This document shows positions 54,737 through 64,000 of a DNA stretch of 64,000 nucleotides, piece by piece. The translations under genes and the position numbers were made by a program. Each line of letters begins with the position of its first letter. The stretch's first letter is position 1. The stretch covers positions 91,127,813 through 91,191,812 of the forward strand of contig OX465283.1 of NCBI GenBank assembly GCA_949987705.1, in the 5' to 3' direction. Origin of the DNA: Thereva unica. Lineage: Eukaryota; Arthropoda; Insecta; Diptera; Therevidae. Under the pieces are notes generated by a model that had not been told where the DNA came from, did no database searches, and saw only the letters and a list, made by a program, of their open reading frames with translations.

Positions 54737-56556
54737 TTAACGGAATGTTACCGCTTTAGACGGCTTAGCTTCGTTGTCGCGGTCGCAACCGAAGGCTGGC
54801 TTTAGCCTGTCAATGGATATTGACTTGGTTGTGCCGTTCAATTTGACAACGAAGTGTTTTCGTAATCGTTTGATTACTTCATATGGGCCCTCGTATGGAG
54901 GTTCGAAAGGTTTTCGAACTCTGTCGACTCGTATGAAAACGTAGTCGGCGTTCTCCAGGGCTTCTGGCACATAGACATCCTTTTGGACGGGTTGCCGAGG
55001 ATGTATTGCCTTAATGTTCTGCATATGAGAACGAAGGCGAGAGAGGAATTCTGATTCTTCAATTGGATTTTCATCGGTTGTGATAGAAATCGAATTGGGA
55101 AGTCTCAGATTCTGACCGTATACGAGCTCGGCTGGTGAGCATTGTAAGTCGGTCTTAATTGCCGTGCGTATGCCTAACATGACAAAGGGCAAGTCTTCAC
55201 TCCAATGAGTAGTGTTGTCCCTTGCCATTAAGGCTGCTTTTAGTTGCCTGTGGAACCGTTCAACCATCCCGTTTGCTTGCGGGTGGTAGGCGGTGGTCCG
55301 GATTCGATGAGTGCCGAGTAATTTGGCAACTTCATTGAACAGTTTCGATTCGAACTGCGTACCTTGATCGGTTGTGATCTCGAGAGGTACGCCGAATCGT
55401 GGGACAAATTCAGTGACGAATTTCTTTGCCACTGTTGAAGCTGAGATATCCCGAATTGGGGATGCTTCAGGCCATCGCGTGAATCTATCGACTATCGTTA
55501 AGATATAAGAGTATCCACGAGATGGGGGTAGGGGTCCCACTATATCCATATGGATATGGTCAAATCTATTATTTGGAAGTTTGAAAGCTTCCAATGGAGA
55601 TTTGGTATGTCGTGAAACTTTAGACTTTTGGTAACCTAGGCATGATCGAGACCACTCATTGCAGTCTTTATTGATCGATGGCCAGAAGTATTTCTTGGTA
55701 ACGGCTCGTCTTGTAGCACGAATACCAGGATGAGAGAGACTATGTTCGGAGTTGAACGCTAGTCTACGTAGGGAAATGGGTATATAAGGCCTTGGAATGC
55801 CTGTACTAGTTTCACACCACACCTGATGGGCGGTGAATGGTATTGGTGTGAGAACTAATTTTACCCGTGAGCCGTTGCTGGGGTGCTCTTGTAGAGACTT
55901 CAACTCTGTGCCACCTTGTTGAGCCTGAGCCAGTGTAGGCAGGTCGAAGGTGACCGAGTCGACGTTGTCGGTTGCTAGTGAGCGTGACAAGTAGTCTGCG
56001 ACAACGTTTTGTTTACCCGACACATGTCTGATGTCTGTGGTAAACTGAGAGATTAGACCCAAATGTCTGGTCTGTCGAGGGGATCGTTCGGTCTTTGTGT
56101 GAAGGGCGCGAACCAGTGGTTTGTGATCAGTATAGACCACGAAATTGCGTCCTTCAACGAAATAACGGAAGTGTTTGATCGCTGCATAGATTGCGAGAAG
56201 TTCGCGATCGAATGCAGAGTACTTCCGTTCTGTTGGTGACAGCTTTTTGGAATAAAAAGCTAGTGGTTGCCACCGATGACCGTTGAATTGTTCCAAAACG
56301 CCTCCGATTGCATAATCAGAGGCGTCAGTCGTAAGACTGTATTTTGCATCCTCGATTGGATGGTTCAGCAGAGTTGAGAAATGCCGCCTGACATTCTGCT
56401 GGCCAGTCAAAAACTTTATTGGCACGTGAGCGGTTGAGAAGGTCTCTCAAATGCTCGTTTATCGGCACCAACTGTTCAGCCAATTTTGGGATAAATCGGT
56501 GATAGAAGTTCACCATTCCCAAAAACTTCTGTATCGATTTGACAGAAGTTGGAGGT
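54737..56556 (-). pseudogene. Pol of the CsRn1-type element, C-terminal part (RNase H and integrase)
   Basis: Minus strand from the foldback insertion. PPTSVKSIQKFLGMVNFYHR (RT connection) in one frame, then a frameshifting deletion near 56365-56400, then RNase H (SLTTDASDYAIGG, YTDHKPL) and integrase in a 562-codon frame. Integrase: zinc finger HPGIRATRRA...CLGYQ, in which the second Cys of C-x-x-C is Tyr; catalytic HMDIVGPLPP, TTDQGTQFES and NGMVERFHR (D, D, E); C-terminal YVFIRVDRVRKPFEPPYEGP. The frameshift, Cys loss and the insertion make Pol non-functional. Confidence 0.93.
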
Positions 56557-58432
56557 GGGTAGAAATTTCTCAAGTGAGCTCATGATTTTCGACGTTGAAA
56601 GCAAAATTAAAACCAAGCTGCAAAAAATAATCTACTTGGTAGTCTCAAGTCACGCCATGAATATTTTTGGAAAAAATTAATTTGTTTATGAATAATGGTG
56701 GATTGAATATTTTGGCATCGATTGATTGTAAAATTATTTTCTCGTAAACGATACGATTAAAATTATTGAAAATTTGGGAAAATGATGTGAAATAAATACG
56801 ATTTACTTTAGTGTGCGGAACCACATAATAATTTATTATTGTTACTAATTTTTATCATTTTTTTATAAACAAATACTGATTTGGCCCTGTTCTCAATGCA
56901 ATATTCGAAATTTTTTTCGAGGAGTGTAATCTATGAAGGATCACGATTAAAATACCGTTTCAAACTTTTTGTGATCGCTCTTCGGGTTGGTAAAAAATAC
57001 TATTGTTTATAGTCCATTCAAAACGCGAGGGGGGTGTTCCAAAATACCACCATTAAGAAAATCGAAACCTAAAGGTTTTTGGGTTCGCTGATCACGAAAA
57101 TCGAGGTCCCGCGGTCCTAAAATTAGGGCGTCACCCCTAAAAATGCAAAAAACACCCCTTATTAGGGGGTTTTCGCGATTACTTCAGTAATAATGAAAAC
57201 TAATGCGATGAAATGCACTTTTTTTAATATTTATTTGCGAAGGTGGTTGATTTATACTAAATTAAGGCGAACTTTATGGTAAGGGGTACTTCTAAAGGGT
57301 TGAAACTACCCCTAAAACGACCAAAAATGGCAAAAATTGTAAATATATATTTTTTTTTTCAAGTTTATGCTTCAAATTCGATTGTGGGCGTACTATCAGG
57401 CAAAAATACATTATTTTCAACCCTTAAGGGGTTAAAACTACCCCTACTACTAATAAAAACAACGTAATATAAAAAAAAATGCAAACATTTTTTTTTTGCT
57501 TTTTGCTTGAAATTTGGTTCAAAAGGTATTATCAGCAAATTAATTTTTTCAACTCTTAATGGGGTAAAACTACCCCCACATTAAAATTGTAATTGGAACA
57601 AATTGAAATTTATTGCTTTGCATTAAAATTTTATATTTGATGAAATATTATTAAAACATTTGGAACATTTTTAACCCTCTTGAAGGAGTTAAACCTTAGG
57701 GGTACCCCTTACCATAAAGTTCGCCTTAATTTAGTATAAATCAACCACCTTCGCAAATAAATATTAAAAAAGTGCATTTCATCGCATTAGTTTTCATAAT
57801 TACTGAAGTAATCGCGAAAACCCCCTAAAAAGGGGTGTTTTTGCATTTTTAGGGGTGACGCCCTAATTTTAGGACCGCGGGACCTCCATTTTCGTGATCA
57901 GCGAACCCAAAAACCTTTAGGGTTCGATTTTCTTAACGGTGTTATTTTGTAACACCCCCCTCGCGTTTTGAATGGACTATAAACAATAGTATTTTTTACC
58001 AACCCGAAGAGCGATCACAAAAAGTTTGAAACGGTATTTTAATCGTGATCCTTCATAGATTACACTCCTCGAAAAAAATTTCGAATATTGCATTGAGAAC
58101 AGGGCCAAATCAGTATTTGTTTATAAAAAAATGATAAAAATTAGTAACAATAATAAATTATTATGTTGTTCCGCACACTAAAGTAAATCGTATTTATTTC
58201 ACATCATTTTCCCAAATTTTCAATAATTTTAATCGTATCGTTTACGAGAAAATAATTTTACAATCAATCGATGCCAAAATATTCAATCCACCATTATTCA
58301 TAAACGAATTAATTTTTTCCAAAAATATTCATGGCGTGACTTGAGACTACCAAGTAGATTATTTTTTGCAGCTTGGTTTTAATTTTGCTTTCAACGTCGA
58401 AAATCATGAGCTCACTTGAGAAATTTCTACCC
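56557..58432. mobile_element. FB1 foldback transposon, 1876 bp, inserted in pol
   Basis: Both ends read GGGTAGAAATTTCTCAAGTG inward. Arms of about 730 bp (56557-57300 and 57690-58432) are almost perfect reverse complements. AGGT lies on both sides (56553-56556 and 58433-58436; ACCT on the pol strand), a 4-bp duplication; removing one copy and the element gives back uninterrupted pol codons (APPTSV). The centre (57300-57690) has three degenerate units with AACCC..GGGG.TA.AACTACCCC. No transposase. Superfamily unknown. Confidence 0.92.
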
Positions 58433-59637
58433 AGGTGCGAGATCAACGATAGCCTGAACCCGATCGGAGGATGGAAGTATTCCATCCTTTGTGATGCGGT
58501 GGCTTAGAAACTTAATCTCTGTTACACCAAAAACGCATTTCTCTAGCTTGATGGTTAAACCGAAGCTATCGAGGCGTTTAAAGAGCTCTTCGAGGTGAAC
58601 GATATGCTCATCCTCGGTTTTACTGGCGATAAGTATATCGTCCAAGTATACATAAACGAAGTCGAGATCTCTCGTAACTTCATTTATGAACCTTTGAAAG
58701 GTTTGGGCTGCATTTCGTAAGCCGAATGGCATACGTGTAAACTCATATAGGCCGAATGGCGTAATGAGTGCAGTCTTATGCACGTCTTCTGGGGCGATTG
58801 GTATGTGATGGTATGCACGTACCAAGTCAACCTTCGAAAAAATTGTGCAGCCGTGAAGATTCACGGAGAAATTCTGTATATGCGGGATCGGATATCTATC
58901 CGGCACAGTGACCGCGTTAAGGCGACGGTAGTCGCCGCATGGCCTCCAATCATGTGAGTCCCGTTTAGGAACTAGATGAAGCGGAGATGCTGCGGGGGAC
59001 GACGAAGGTCGACAAATCCCCAATTCGACCATATGTTCGAACTCTAACTTTGCCACCTTCAGTTTCTCCGGATGGAGTCGCCGAGCGGTGACAAAAGGTA
59101 ATTGCCCTTTAGTTACAATGTGGTGTTGCACATTGTGTTTAACCGGAAGGTTAAAATTGGGCGGTTTTGTTAACGAAGCGTACTTCGTTAATAGCTCTTT
59201 GTATATGCCAATAACTCGGCATGGAAATGTTTCGGGGTTGTAGTCGACGGTAGCGCACACGTTAATTCGAAACTTCGTGCGCTTGTCGACTAAATGCCGA
59301 TATTCAAAATCGACGGACAATTTGAACTTCGTTAAGAAGTCCGCCCCGATAATGGCTTTAGTGGTGTCGGCTATGATAAAGTTGTAAACATATCGTCGGC
59401 GTAAGCCGAGTTCGAGTTCAAGCAACTTTGTGCCGAAAGTTCGGATCAGTGATCCGTTGGCCGCGTACAGAAGGACGTTCGGGCTACCGTTATGGGCCGG
59501 GAACGCCTTGGCGGGAACAATTGAAACGTCAGAGCCCGAATCAATCAGAAAGTCCATCCGATTGTTGGTGTCTCTGACGAATAAACGATATGAGCGGCCG
59601 GTTATATGCGCGCTCATTACGATCCCCTGCCCCTTTA
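58433..59637 (-). pseudogene. Pol of the CsRn1-type element, N-terminal part (protease and RT)
   Basis: Minus-strand frame with [16 protein letters not shown], protease [17 protein letters not shown] (D-S-G active site), RT blocks [53 protein letters not shown] and [10 protein letters not shown] (YLDD). It reads to AIVDLAP, where the foldback enters. Residues preceding the first Met (LKGQGIV) join in frame to gag's end through a -1 shift, so the true Pol start is at the frameshift site near 59638. Confidence 0.93.
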
Positions 59638-60540
59638 GTTTTTTTTAGGGGTGGCGGTGGCCTTTTTTTTCGCCGGCTTGGCTTGGCCACCGTTGTAGTT
59701 GCAGGGGGCTTTGCAGCTGCGTGCGTCACTACCGTACCGGTAGTGGTAATAGCACAAGCTACCCCTGGCTTGATTGGTCCCTTGTGGCCGATTGGCCGAG
59801 GGTTGCCGAGGGCCGCCCTGTCGATTGGCAGGTGTTCTGCTTCTCGGCTTCCGCGGGTTGCGGTCAAGCCTGTCTAGCCGGGCCGTCAGCCTATTGATGG
59901 CGCTTTGCAGCGCCACCAATGTGGGCTCCGATTTGGCAGGTGCTGCGTGGACGGCGGACGCGTATGAGGCACCTCCGTGTGGAAGCACCTCCCATACTTT
60001 GTCCGCCGTAGATGCCAACCCGGCTAGAGTTTGGTCGGCAGCGGTGGCCAATGTGACCTGGATGGCCTGTGGAAGCCTCCGCTCCCACAGGTTCCGGATC
60101 AGGTCATCATTGACTGCCGACGACCCGCCAGCCAGTGCCTTGAGAGCCTGGAGGAACTCGGAAGGTTTCCTATCTCCAGGCTCTTGCACTGATAACAACT
60201 GCTCGAGTCGGCGTTTCTCCGAAGTGCCGTACTTCTCGAGCAGGTGTTGTTTGATATCCTCGTATGAGGTGGCGTGGTCTACAGTGCTAAACCGCATCGC
60301 CGTTACCGCCTCTTCCGGTAATGCGGCCATAACATTGTAGACCTTCATTTTGTCGGACCTACAGCCCGCCAACTGGAACATGATTTCGGCCTGGTAAAAC
60401 CAGGAGGCGGGCTGGTGTACCCAGAACTTCGGAATGTCGAGTTTCGACACGGAAGCAGCGTTGACTTCCGAAGTTCCGGGCTTTGGTTCGTCTAAGTGCG
60501 GGACGTCTTGGTCCATTAAATTTTCTCCCGTTCTTGACAT
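59635..60540 (-). CDS. Gag of the CsRn1-type Ty3/gypsy element (301 aa)
   Basis: Starts [60 protein letters not shown] and LPEEAVTAM are typical of the Gag of this clade, followed by [20 protein letters not shown] and [13 protein letters not shown]. The nucleocapsid motif is [18 protein letters not shown], that is C-x2-H-x9-C-x3-C, the CHCC form known from CsRn1/Kabuki elements rather than the common CCHC. The basic tail ends [11 protein letters not shown]. This frame is undamaged although pol is broken. It would form the particle shell. Confidence 0.9.
   Translation of the reverse strand: MSRTGENLMDQDVPHLDEPKPGTSEVNAASVSKLDIPKFWVHQPASWFYQAEIMFQLAGCRSDKMKVYNVMAALPEEAVTAMRFSTVDHATSYEDIKQHLLEKYGTSEKRRLEQLLSVQEPGDRKPSEFLQALKALAGGSSAVNDDLIRNLWERRLPQAIQVTLATAADQTLAGLASTADKVWEVLPHGGASYASAVHAAPAKSEPTLVALQSAINRLTARLDRLDRNPRKPRSRTPANRQGGPRQPSANRPQGTNQARGSLCYYHYRYGSDARSCKAPCNYNGGQAKPAKKKATATPKKN
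59638..59644 (-). promoter_or_regulatory. Programmed -1 ribosomal frameshift heptamer at the gag-pol junction
   Basis: On the minus strand gag ends CCT AAA AAA AAC TAA. The A AAA AAC heptamer sits directly before the gag stop; a -1 slip gives CTA AAG GGG CAG GGG, which enters the pol frame at once. A AAA AAC is a canonical eukaryotic slip site. A downstream GC-rich stretch (GGGGCAGGGG..) may help; a pseudoknot is not checked. Confidence 0.85.
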
Positions 60541-60703
60541 CTTTCAGAAATATTGTGCAGTGCAAGGAAAGTAAATACCAACAAAAGAAACAATAATGCC
60601 ATAAGATAAAAAAAATGTAGATGTATAATATGTAAAAAAAAATTTATATAAAAAAAAATATATATATAGTATATATGTAATCAAAAAAAATGTAAATTAA
60701 AAG

Positions 60704-60786
<83 letters not shown>

Positions 60787-60835
60787 ATAAAAAAAATATT
60801 ATCTTATCCTATTTATATATAATAAAAATTATATA
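60541..60835. other. Low-complexity AT/TA sequence; 5' LTR of the element absent
   Basis: Upstream (minus strand) of gag one would expect a primer binding site and 5' LTR. Neither TGTGGCGACTGCG nor a tRNA-Trp type site appears; instead there is A-rich DNA and (TA)n. Confidence 0.7.
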
Positions 60836-61152
60836 CAGTAGAGCGTCGATAATCCGGATTAATTGTGACCGGACCCTGTCCGGATTATCAAAATGTCCGG
60901 ATTTTCGAACAGGACCAGAAAAGGTCGTTTGAGTTCATAACAAAGAGAAAACTTGCTAAAACCGTTAATAATTCCCTTTTGTGGTTAAATAATTGAGCAG
61001 ATAAATAAAACCAATTATTAATATGAACTAGGTAATTCCTGAGCTTGGCCGTGCCACATAAAAAAATGTCTTCACTCGAATTTTTTTCCACTAGAATCGA
61101 ATCCGGATTATCGACGGTCCGGATTTTTGACGTCCGGATTATTGACGCTTTA

Positions 61153-61155
<3 letters not shown>
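60836..61155. mobile_element. pogo/Tigger-like MITE, 320 bp
   Basis: Inverted ends CAGTAGAGCGTCGATAATCC and CAGTAAAGCGTCAATAATCC, each followed by GGA, with TA on both sides. Subterminal repeats of TCCGGATTAT/ATCCGGA are typical of Tigger-like ends. No transposase. Confidence 0.85.
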
Positions 61156-61201
<46 letters not shown>

Positions 61202-61978
61202 GATGTAAAAGAAATTGTATATAAAAGGCTATGTATATAAATGTGTAAAAAAAATTTATAAATGGGTGTGTATATATGTAAAAAATTTATTTGTAAATTA
61301 TCTTCTGTTTTTTTTGTGTTATCCCAAGACCCTCTCCATTACAGGCCATGAAGTTCTCTCTTCAACTAATCCAACCATAGCTGAAGTCGGTCCACAAAAT
61401 CTGACATTTGGTTAGAATAAACATGGCGCGGAATAGGCTCGGGATTGTTTTCGTTATATTTTTGTGATAAAAAGTGGAAAATCATTGTAAGTTATTACTT
61501 TAAACTATACATGGATTATCAGTGGTTAGTTCTTTAGTGATTTAATAAGAAAAAATTAAAAAAAATAGTGATTTAGTGAGTTTTAAGTGTGTTAATTGTT
61601 GAGGTGATCAATTTATTTTACTTTCGCGGTGTTTTTTTCGGGTTTATTAAGGAAAAATATGCTGATTATTTAATTAAAAGTGATTTTAAAGTCATTAAAT
61701 AATTTATTATGGAATTATTATTAAACATATAAGTGCAGAAAAGTGTGAAAGGACAAGTGAATAAGAAAAGTGTTTTTCTACACCTATATTTTTAATACTA
61801 ATTACATAATATATGTATTAATCACTTTAAAATCACTTGTAATCCCATAACTAAACAAAACATTAAATTTTCAACTTTTTTTTCGTAAATAAACATGAAA
61901 AAACACCGTGAATGTAAAAACAGTTGTTCGCCTTAACAATTAAAACACTTAAAAGACACTTAATCACTAAATTATTTT

Positions 61979-63365
61979 CAGGGCCTATTTTCTAAATAGG
62001 CCGAATAGGCCGCGGCCTAGGGCGGCAGATTTTGAGGGGCGGCAAATTTTGGAATTACAATTTTTTTTTTTTCATGGGACAAAATTTTTAACTGCAAAAA
62101 TACAAAAATATAAGAGATTATAGGGTGAATCATTTTCAAGTTGCAAACTTTTCATGTGTGCTGCTGTTAATTACAGCGTAAACGCTTCAATTTACCTTGG
62201 GTCTGTTCAAGATTTCTGCTAAAGCTGCTTTGGTAGCAGAATTTTTGAACTGTCAAATTACAACGAAGCAAGAAAAAGCTGCTATGATATCTTGGACGCA
62301 AAAAAGCTGCTAGAATAGCTTCTTGTTAATGTATGGGCTCGAAACAGTCATTTTGGCAAAACGACAAATGAAATTTACACACACATGTGTGATTTACGAA
62401 GCTGCTTTCTTGCTTGCAGTCGAAAGTGCGAGCAACAAAAAGCAGCTACATTAGCAGCTTTTTTCGAATCTTGGACACAAAAATAGCAGCTTCTTTAGCA
62501 GCTTTTTTGCTGTTTTGAACACGAAAAGCGTGACAATAGCTGCTAAAAGCTGCTATAGCAGAAATCTTGAACAGACCCCTTGTCTCACTGGGCAGTATGC
62601 TGGGTAATATTACGGAACACGCCCTTTGTGTACAATGAACGTGCCAAGTGACGTCACCATCAAAATGACATTTCCTCATTACATTACCTTGTATTCTGTA
62701 TATCGTGGATGTCTGTTGCGGTCAACTGGATTGTTTTGATTGTTTAAGTTATTTTCCAGTTTGTTATTTCGATATAATTTTGTTCTAAATCTAATTTAAA
62801 ATTAATAGGAAGGTTGATTTTGAAATGCAATACCTCGAAAATGTCCAAAATTTATAATAAATTAATTGTAATAAATACATTATGAGTTAATCAGTTTACC
62901 TTTGTGTGTACTCTGTGATTGTGCTGTATGTTTTGTAAGTATATGAAAAAACTCATCTTGCCTAACGTTTACTATTATATTTTCGAAAAACAATAGTGAT
63001 TAGTTCATAGTTCATAGTACTATTAGTATTATTATTATTATTAGGTCATTAGTGTCATTGGTTCTTAACTTAGCACAAGTTAAGATCTAATTTCTAATGT
63101 TAGTAGGCTACTAATAATCCACCTATGGCTACAGCTGTAGAATTGTCAGACGGCAACTTATATACACTGTCGTAGGCCTTCACACTAAAGATCAACTCAA
63201 TCACTTGTAGCCCGATCACCACGGCGCAGTGGACAGCAGTGGCCCGTGATCGAGAGGGGCGAGGGCGACTTTACTACAGTGAGCGGTTGAATGTGGTTGG
63301 GGGGGGGGGGGGGGGCGGCACGCTTCATGCGGCCTAGGGGCGGCACGAAGCTAAAATGGGCCCTG
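61979..63365. mobile_element. hAT element, 1387 bp, non-autonomous
   Basis: Ends CAGGGCCTATTTTCT and, inverted, CAGGGCCCATTTTAG. ATTATTTT lies on both sides (61971-61978 and 63366-63373), an exact 8-bp duplication. Both subterminal regions hold GGCCTAGGG(G)CGGCA. A run of about 17 G near 63300 may be an assembly-sensitive spot. No transposase. Confidence 0.9.
62199..62578. mobile_element. PIF/Harbinger-like MITE, 380 bp
   Basis: Ends GGGTCTGTTCAAGATTTCTG on both strands, then clustered AGCTGCT/AGCAGCT motifs throughout. CTT flanks both sides (62196-62198 and 62579-62581), a 3-bp duplication. The GGGTCTGTT start is Tourist/Harbinger-like. It is nested in the hAT element. Confidence 0.8.
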
Positions 63366-63698
63366 ATTATTTTTATTTTTTTTTAATTAAATCACTAATA
63401 AACTATTCACTGGTAAATCCAAGTGCAGTTAAAAGTGTTAAAATACAATATTTTATCACTTTTTACTGCAAAACTATAACCAAAACGTTCCCGAACTTAT
63501 TCCGCGCCATGTTTATTCCGCTCTCTCCGGTGAATTTTTGGACCGGGTTGACCACCATGAAAAACTCTCCTTCGGGGCCTGTAGTTGAGAGGGTCTTGGT
63601 TATCCTGTCTTCGGGTTTCTTTGTTGTTGTTTCTGCCTGGTAGAGCAATTAATCCTTTGTGTTGATTTGTAAAAAAAACTTTTTTTTTTTTTCTAGAC

Positions 63699-64000
63699 GT
63701 AAATTATTTAATGCACAATACTTTTATAGAAATGCAATGCCTTGCACCGCGTGTTTCGTCACCATAGAAAATTTTGGTAAATTATTTAATGCACAAATAA
63801 ACTTTCATAGAAATTTTGTCACCGTAGAAAATTTCCGTAAATCAACTAATTAATGCACAATAACTTTTATAGGAGTGCAATGTATTGCACCGCGTGTTTA
63901 GAAAATTTCCGTAAATCAACCAAAATCAATGCACGATAACTTTTATAGGAATGCGATGTATTAACTTTTATCGATTTTGCACTGCGTGTTTTGTCACCAT
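63699..64000. repeat. Tandem repeat 3, running off the right edge
   Basis: About four units of 58-90 bp starting near 63699, 63778, 63836 and 63911, each with GTAAAT(T/C)A, AATGCAC(A/G)ATA, CTTTTATAG(A/G)A, TGCACCGCGTGTTT and GTCACCATAGAAAATTT. Units differ by internal deletions. Confidence 0.8.

Larger units (their letters stand above)
61319..63605. mobile_element. FB2 foldback element, about 900 bp without its insertion
   Basis: A large palindrome with centre near 61760. Outer arms: TTATCCCAAGACCCTCTCCA at 61319 and its inverse (GAGAGGGTCTTGGTTATCC) at 63585-63604; both carry ACATGGCGCGGAATA or its inverse. Inner arms pair 61530-61750 with 61770-61978. The right arm is split by the hAT element at 61979-63365. 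Confidence 0.8.

Noticed and set aside
59541..59867. 108-codon minus-strand frame as an alternative gag-pol link
   Set aside because: It is the third frame; the -1 heptamer gives a direct link and this frame has no Pol motif.
59590..60340. Plus-strand frames of 95 and 188 codons
   Set aside because: Antisense to the GC-richer gag; they show no domain.

Overview
This is an animal nuclear DNA window, most likely from an insect or another arthropod with a large, repeat-rich, AT-rich genome. The evidence is a single zona-pellucida (ZP) type exon with good splice sites, tRNA-derived SINEs, Ty3/gypsy, RTE-like, hAT, Helitron, Transib-like and PIF/Harbinger-like elements, long (TA)n runs and very sparse host coding sequence. 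There are no operons, no bacterial genes and no CRISPR array. No confident complete host gene lies in the window. The only well supported host coding sequence is the ZP exon at 40420-40656; a second candidate exon is at 25874-26131.

Layout. 1-444 is a broken RTE-like reverse transcriptase on the minus strand. 1021-7859 is a tandem array of about 48 copies of a 142-bp satellite in two subfamilies, one part organised as a 994-bp seven-monomer higher-order repeat. Its two flanks (590-868 and 8994-9785) are copies of each other, and a 200-base assembly gap (8794-8993) sits at the right flank. 10494-15754 is an apparently intact Ty3/gypsy retrotransposon with matching 198-bp LTRs and a single 1445-residue Gag-Pol. 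It is inserted into a second, ~150-bp satellite. 16213-40419 is mostly unannotatable or transposon-derived: a complete short Helitron, a hAT element with an 8-bp duplication, SINEs, a duplicated exon-like module, a Helentron-type endonuclease remnant, and a PIF/Harbinger-like element enclosing a Transib-like MITE and a SINE.

40420-47212 holds the ZP exon, then nested hAT-like, foldback and Transib-like elements and a SINE. 47213-53440 is a chain of (TA)n tracts separated by MITEs, a dead hAT transposase gene and three Helitron 3' ends. 54340-60540 is a minus-strand Ty3/gypsy element of CsRn1 type. Its Gag ends on a canonical -1 frameshift heptamer leading into Pol, and Pol is split by a 1876-bp foldback transposon. 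60836-63605 shows a pogo/Tigger-like MITE and a three-level nest (foldback, hAT, Harbinger-like MITE). A further tandem repeat runs off the right edge.

Mobile elements, not host pathways, explain nearly all recognisable structure. Many boundaries are defined by reading terminal inverted repeats and target-site duplications directly; superfamily names rest on known end signatures and duplication lengths. Nothing here is a clear new molecular system. The best leads are the satellite's higher-order structure and its paralogous flanks, the SAP-domain Gag, the pair of RSS-heptamer Transib-like elements, the frameshift site, and the duplicated exon-like module with a 25-bp flanking repeat.
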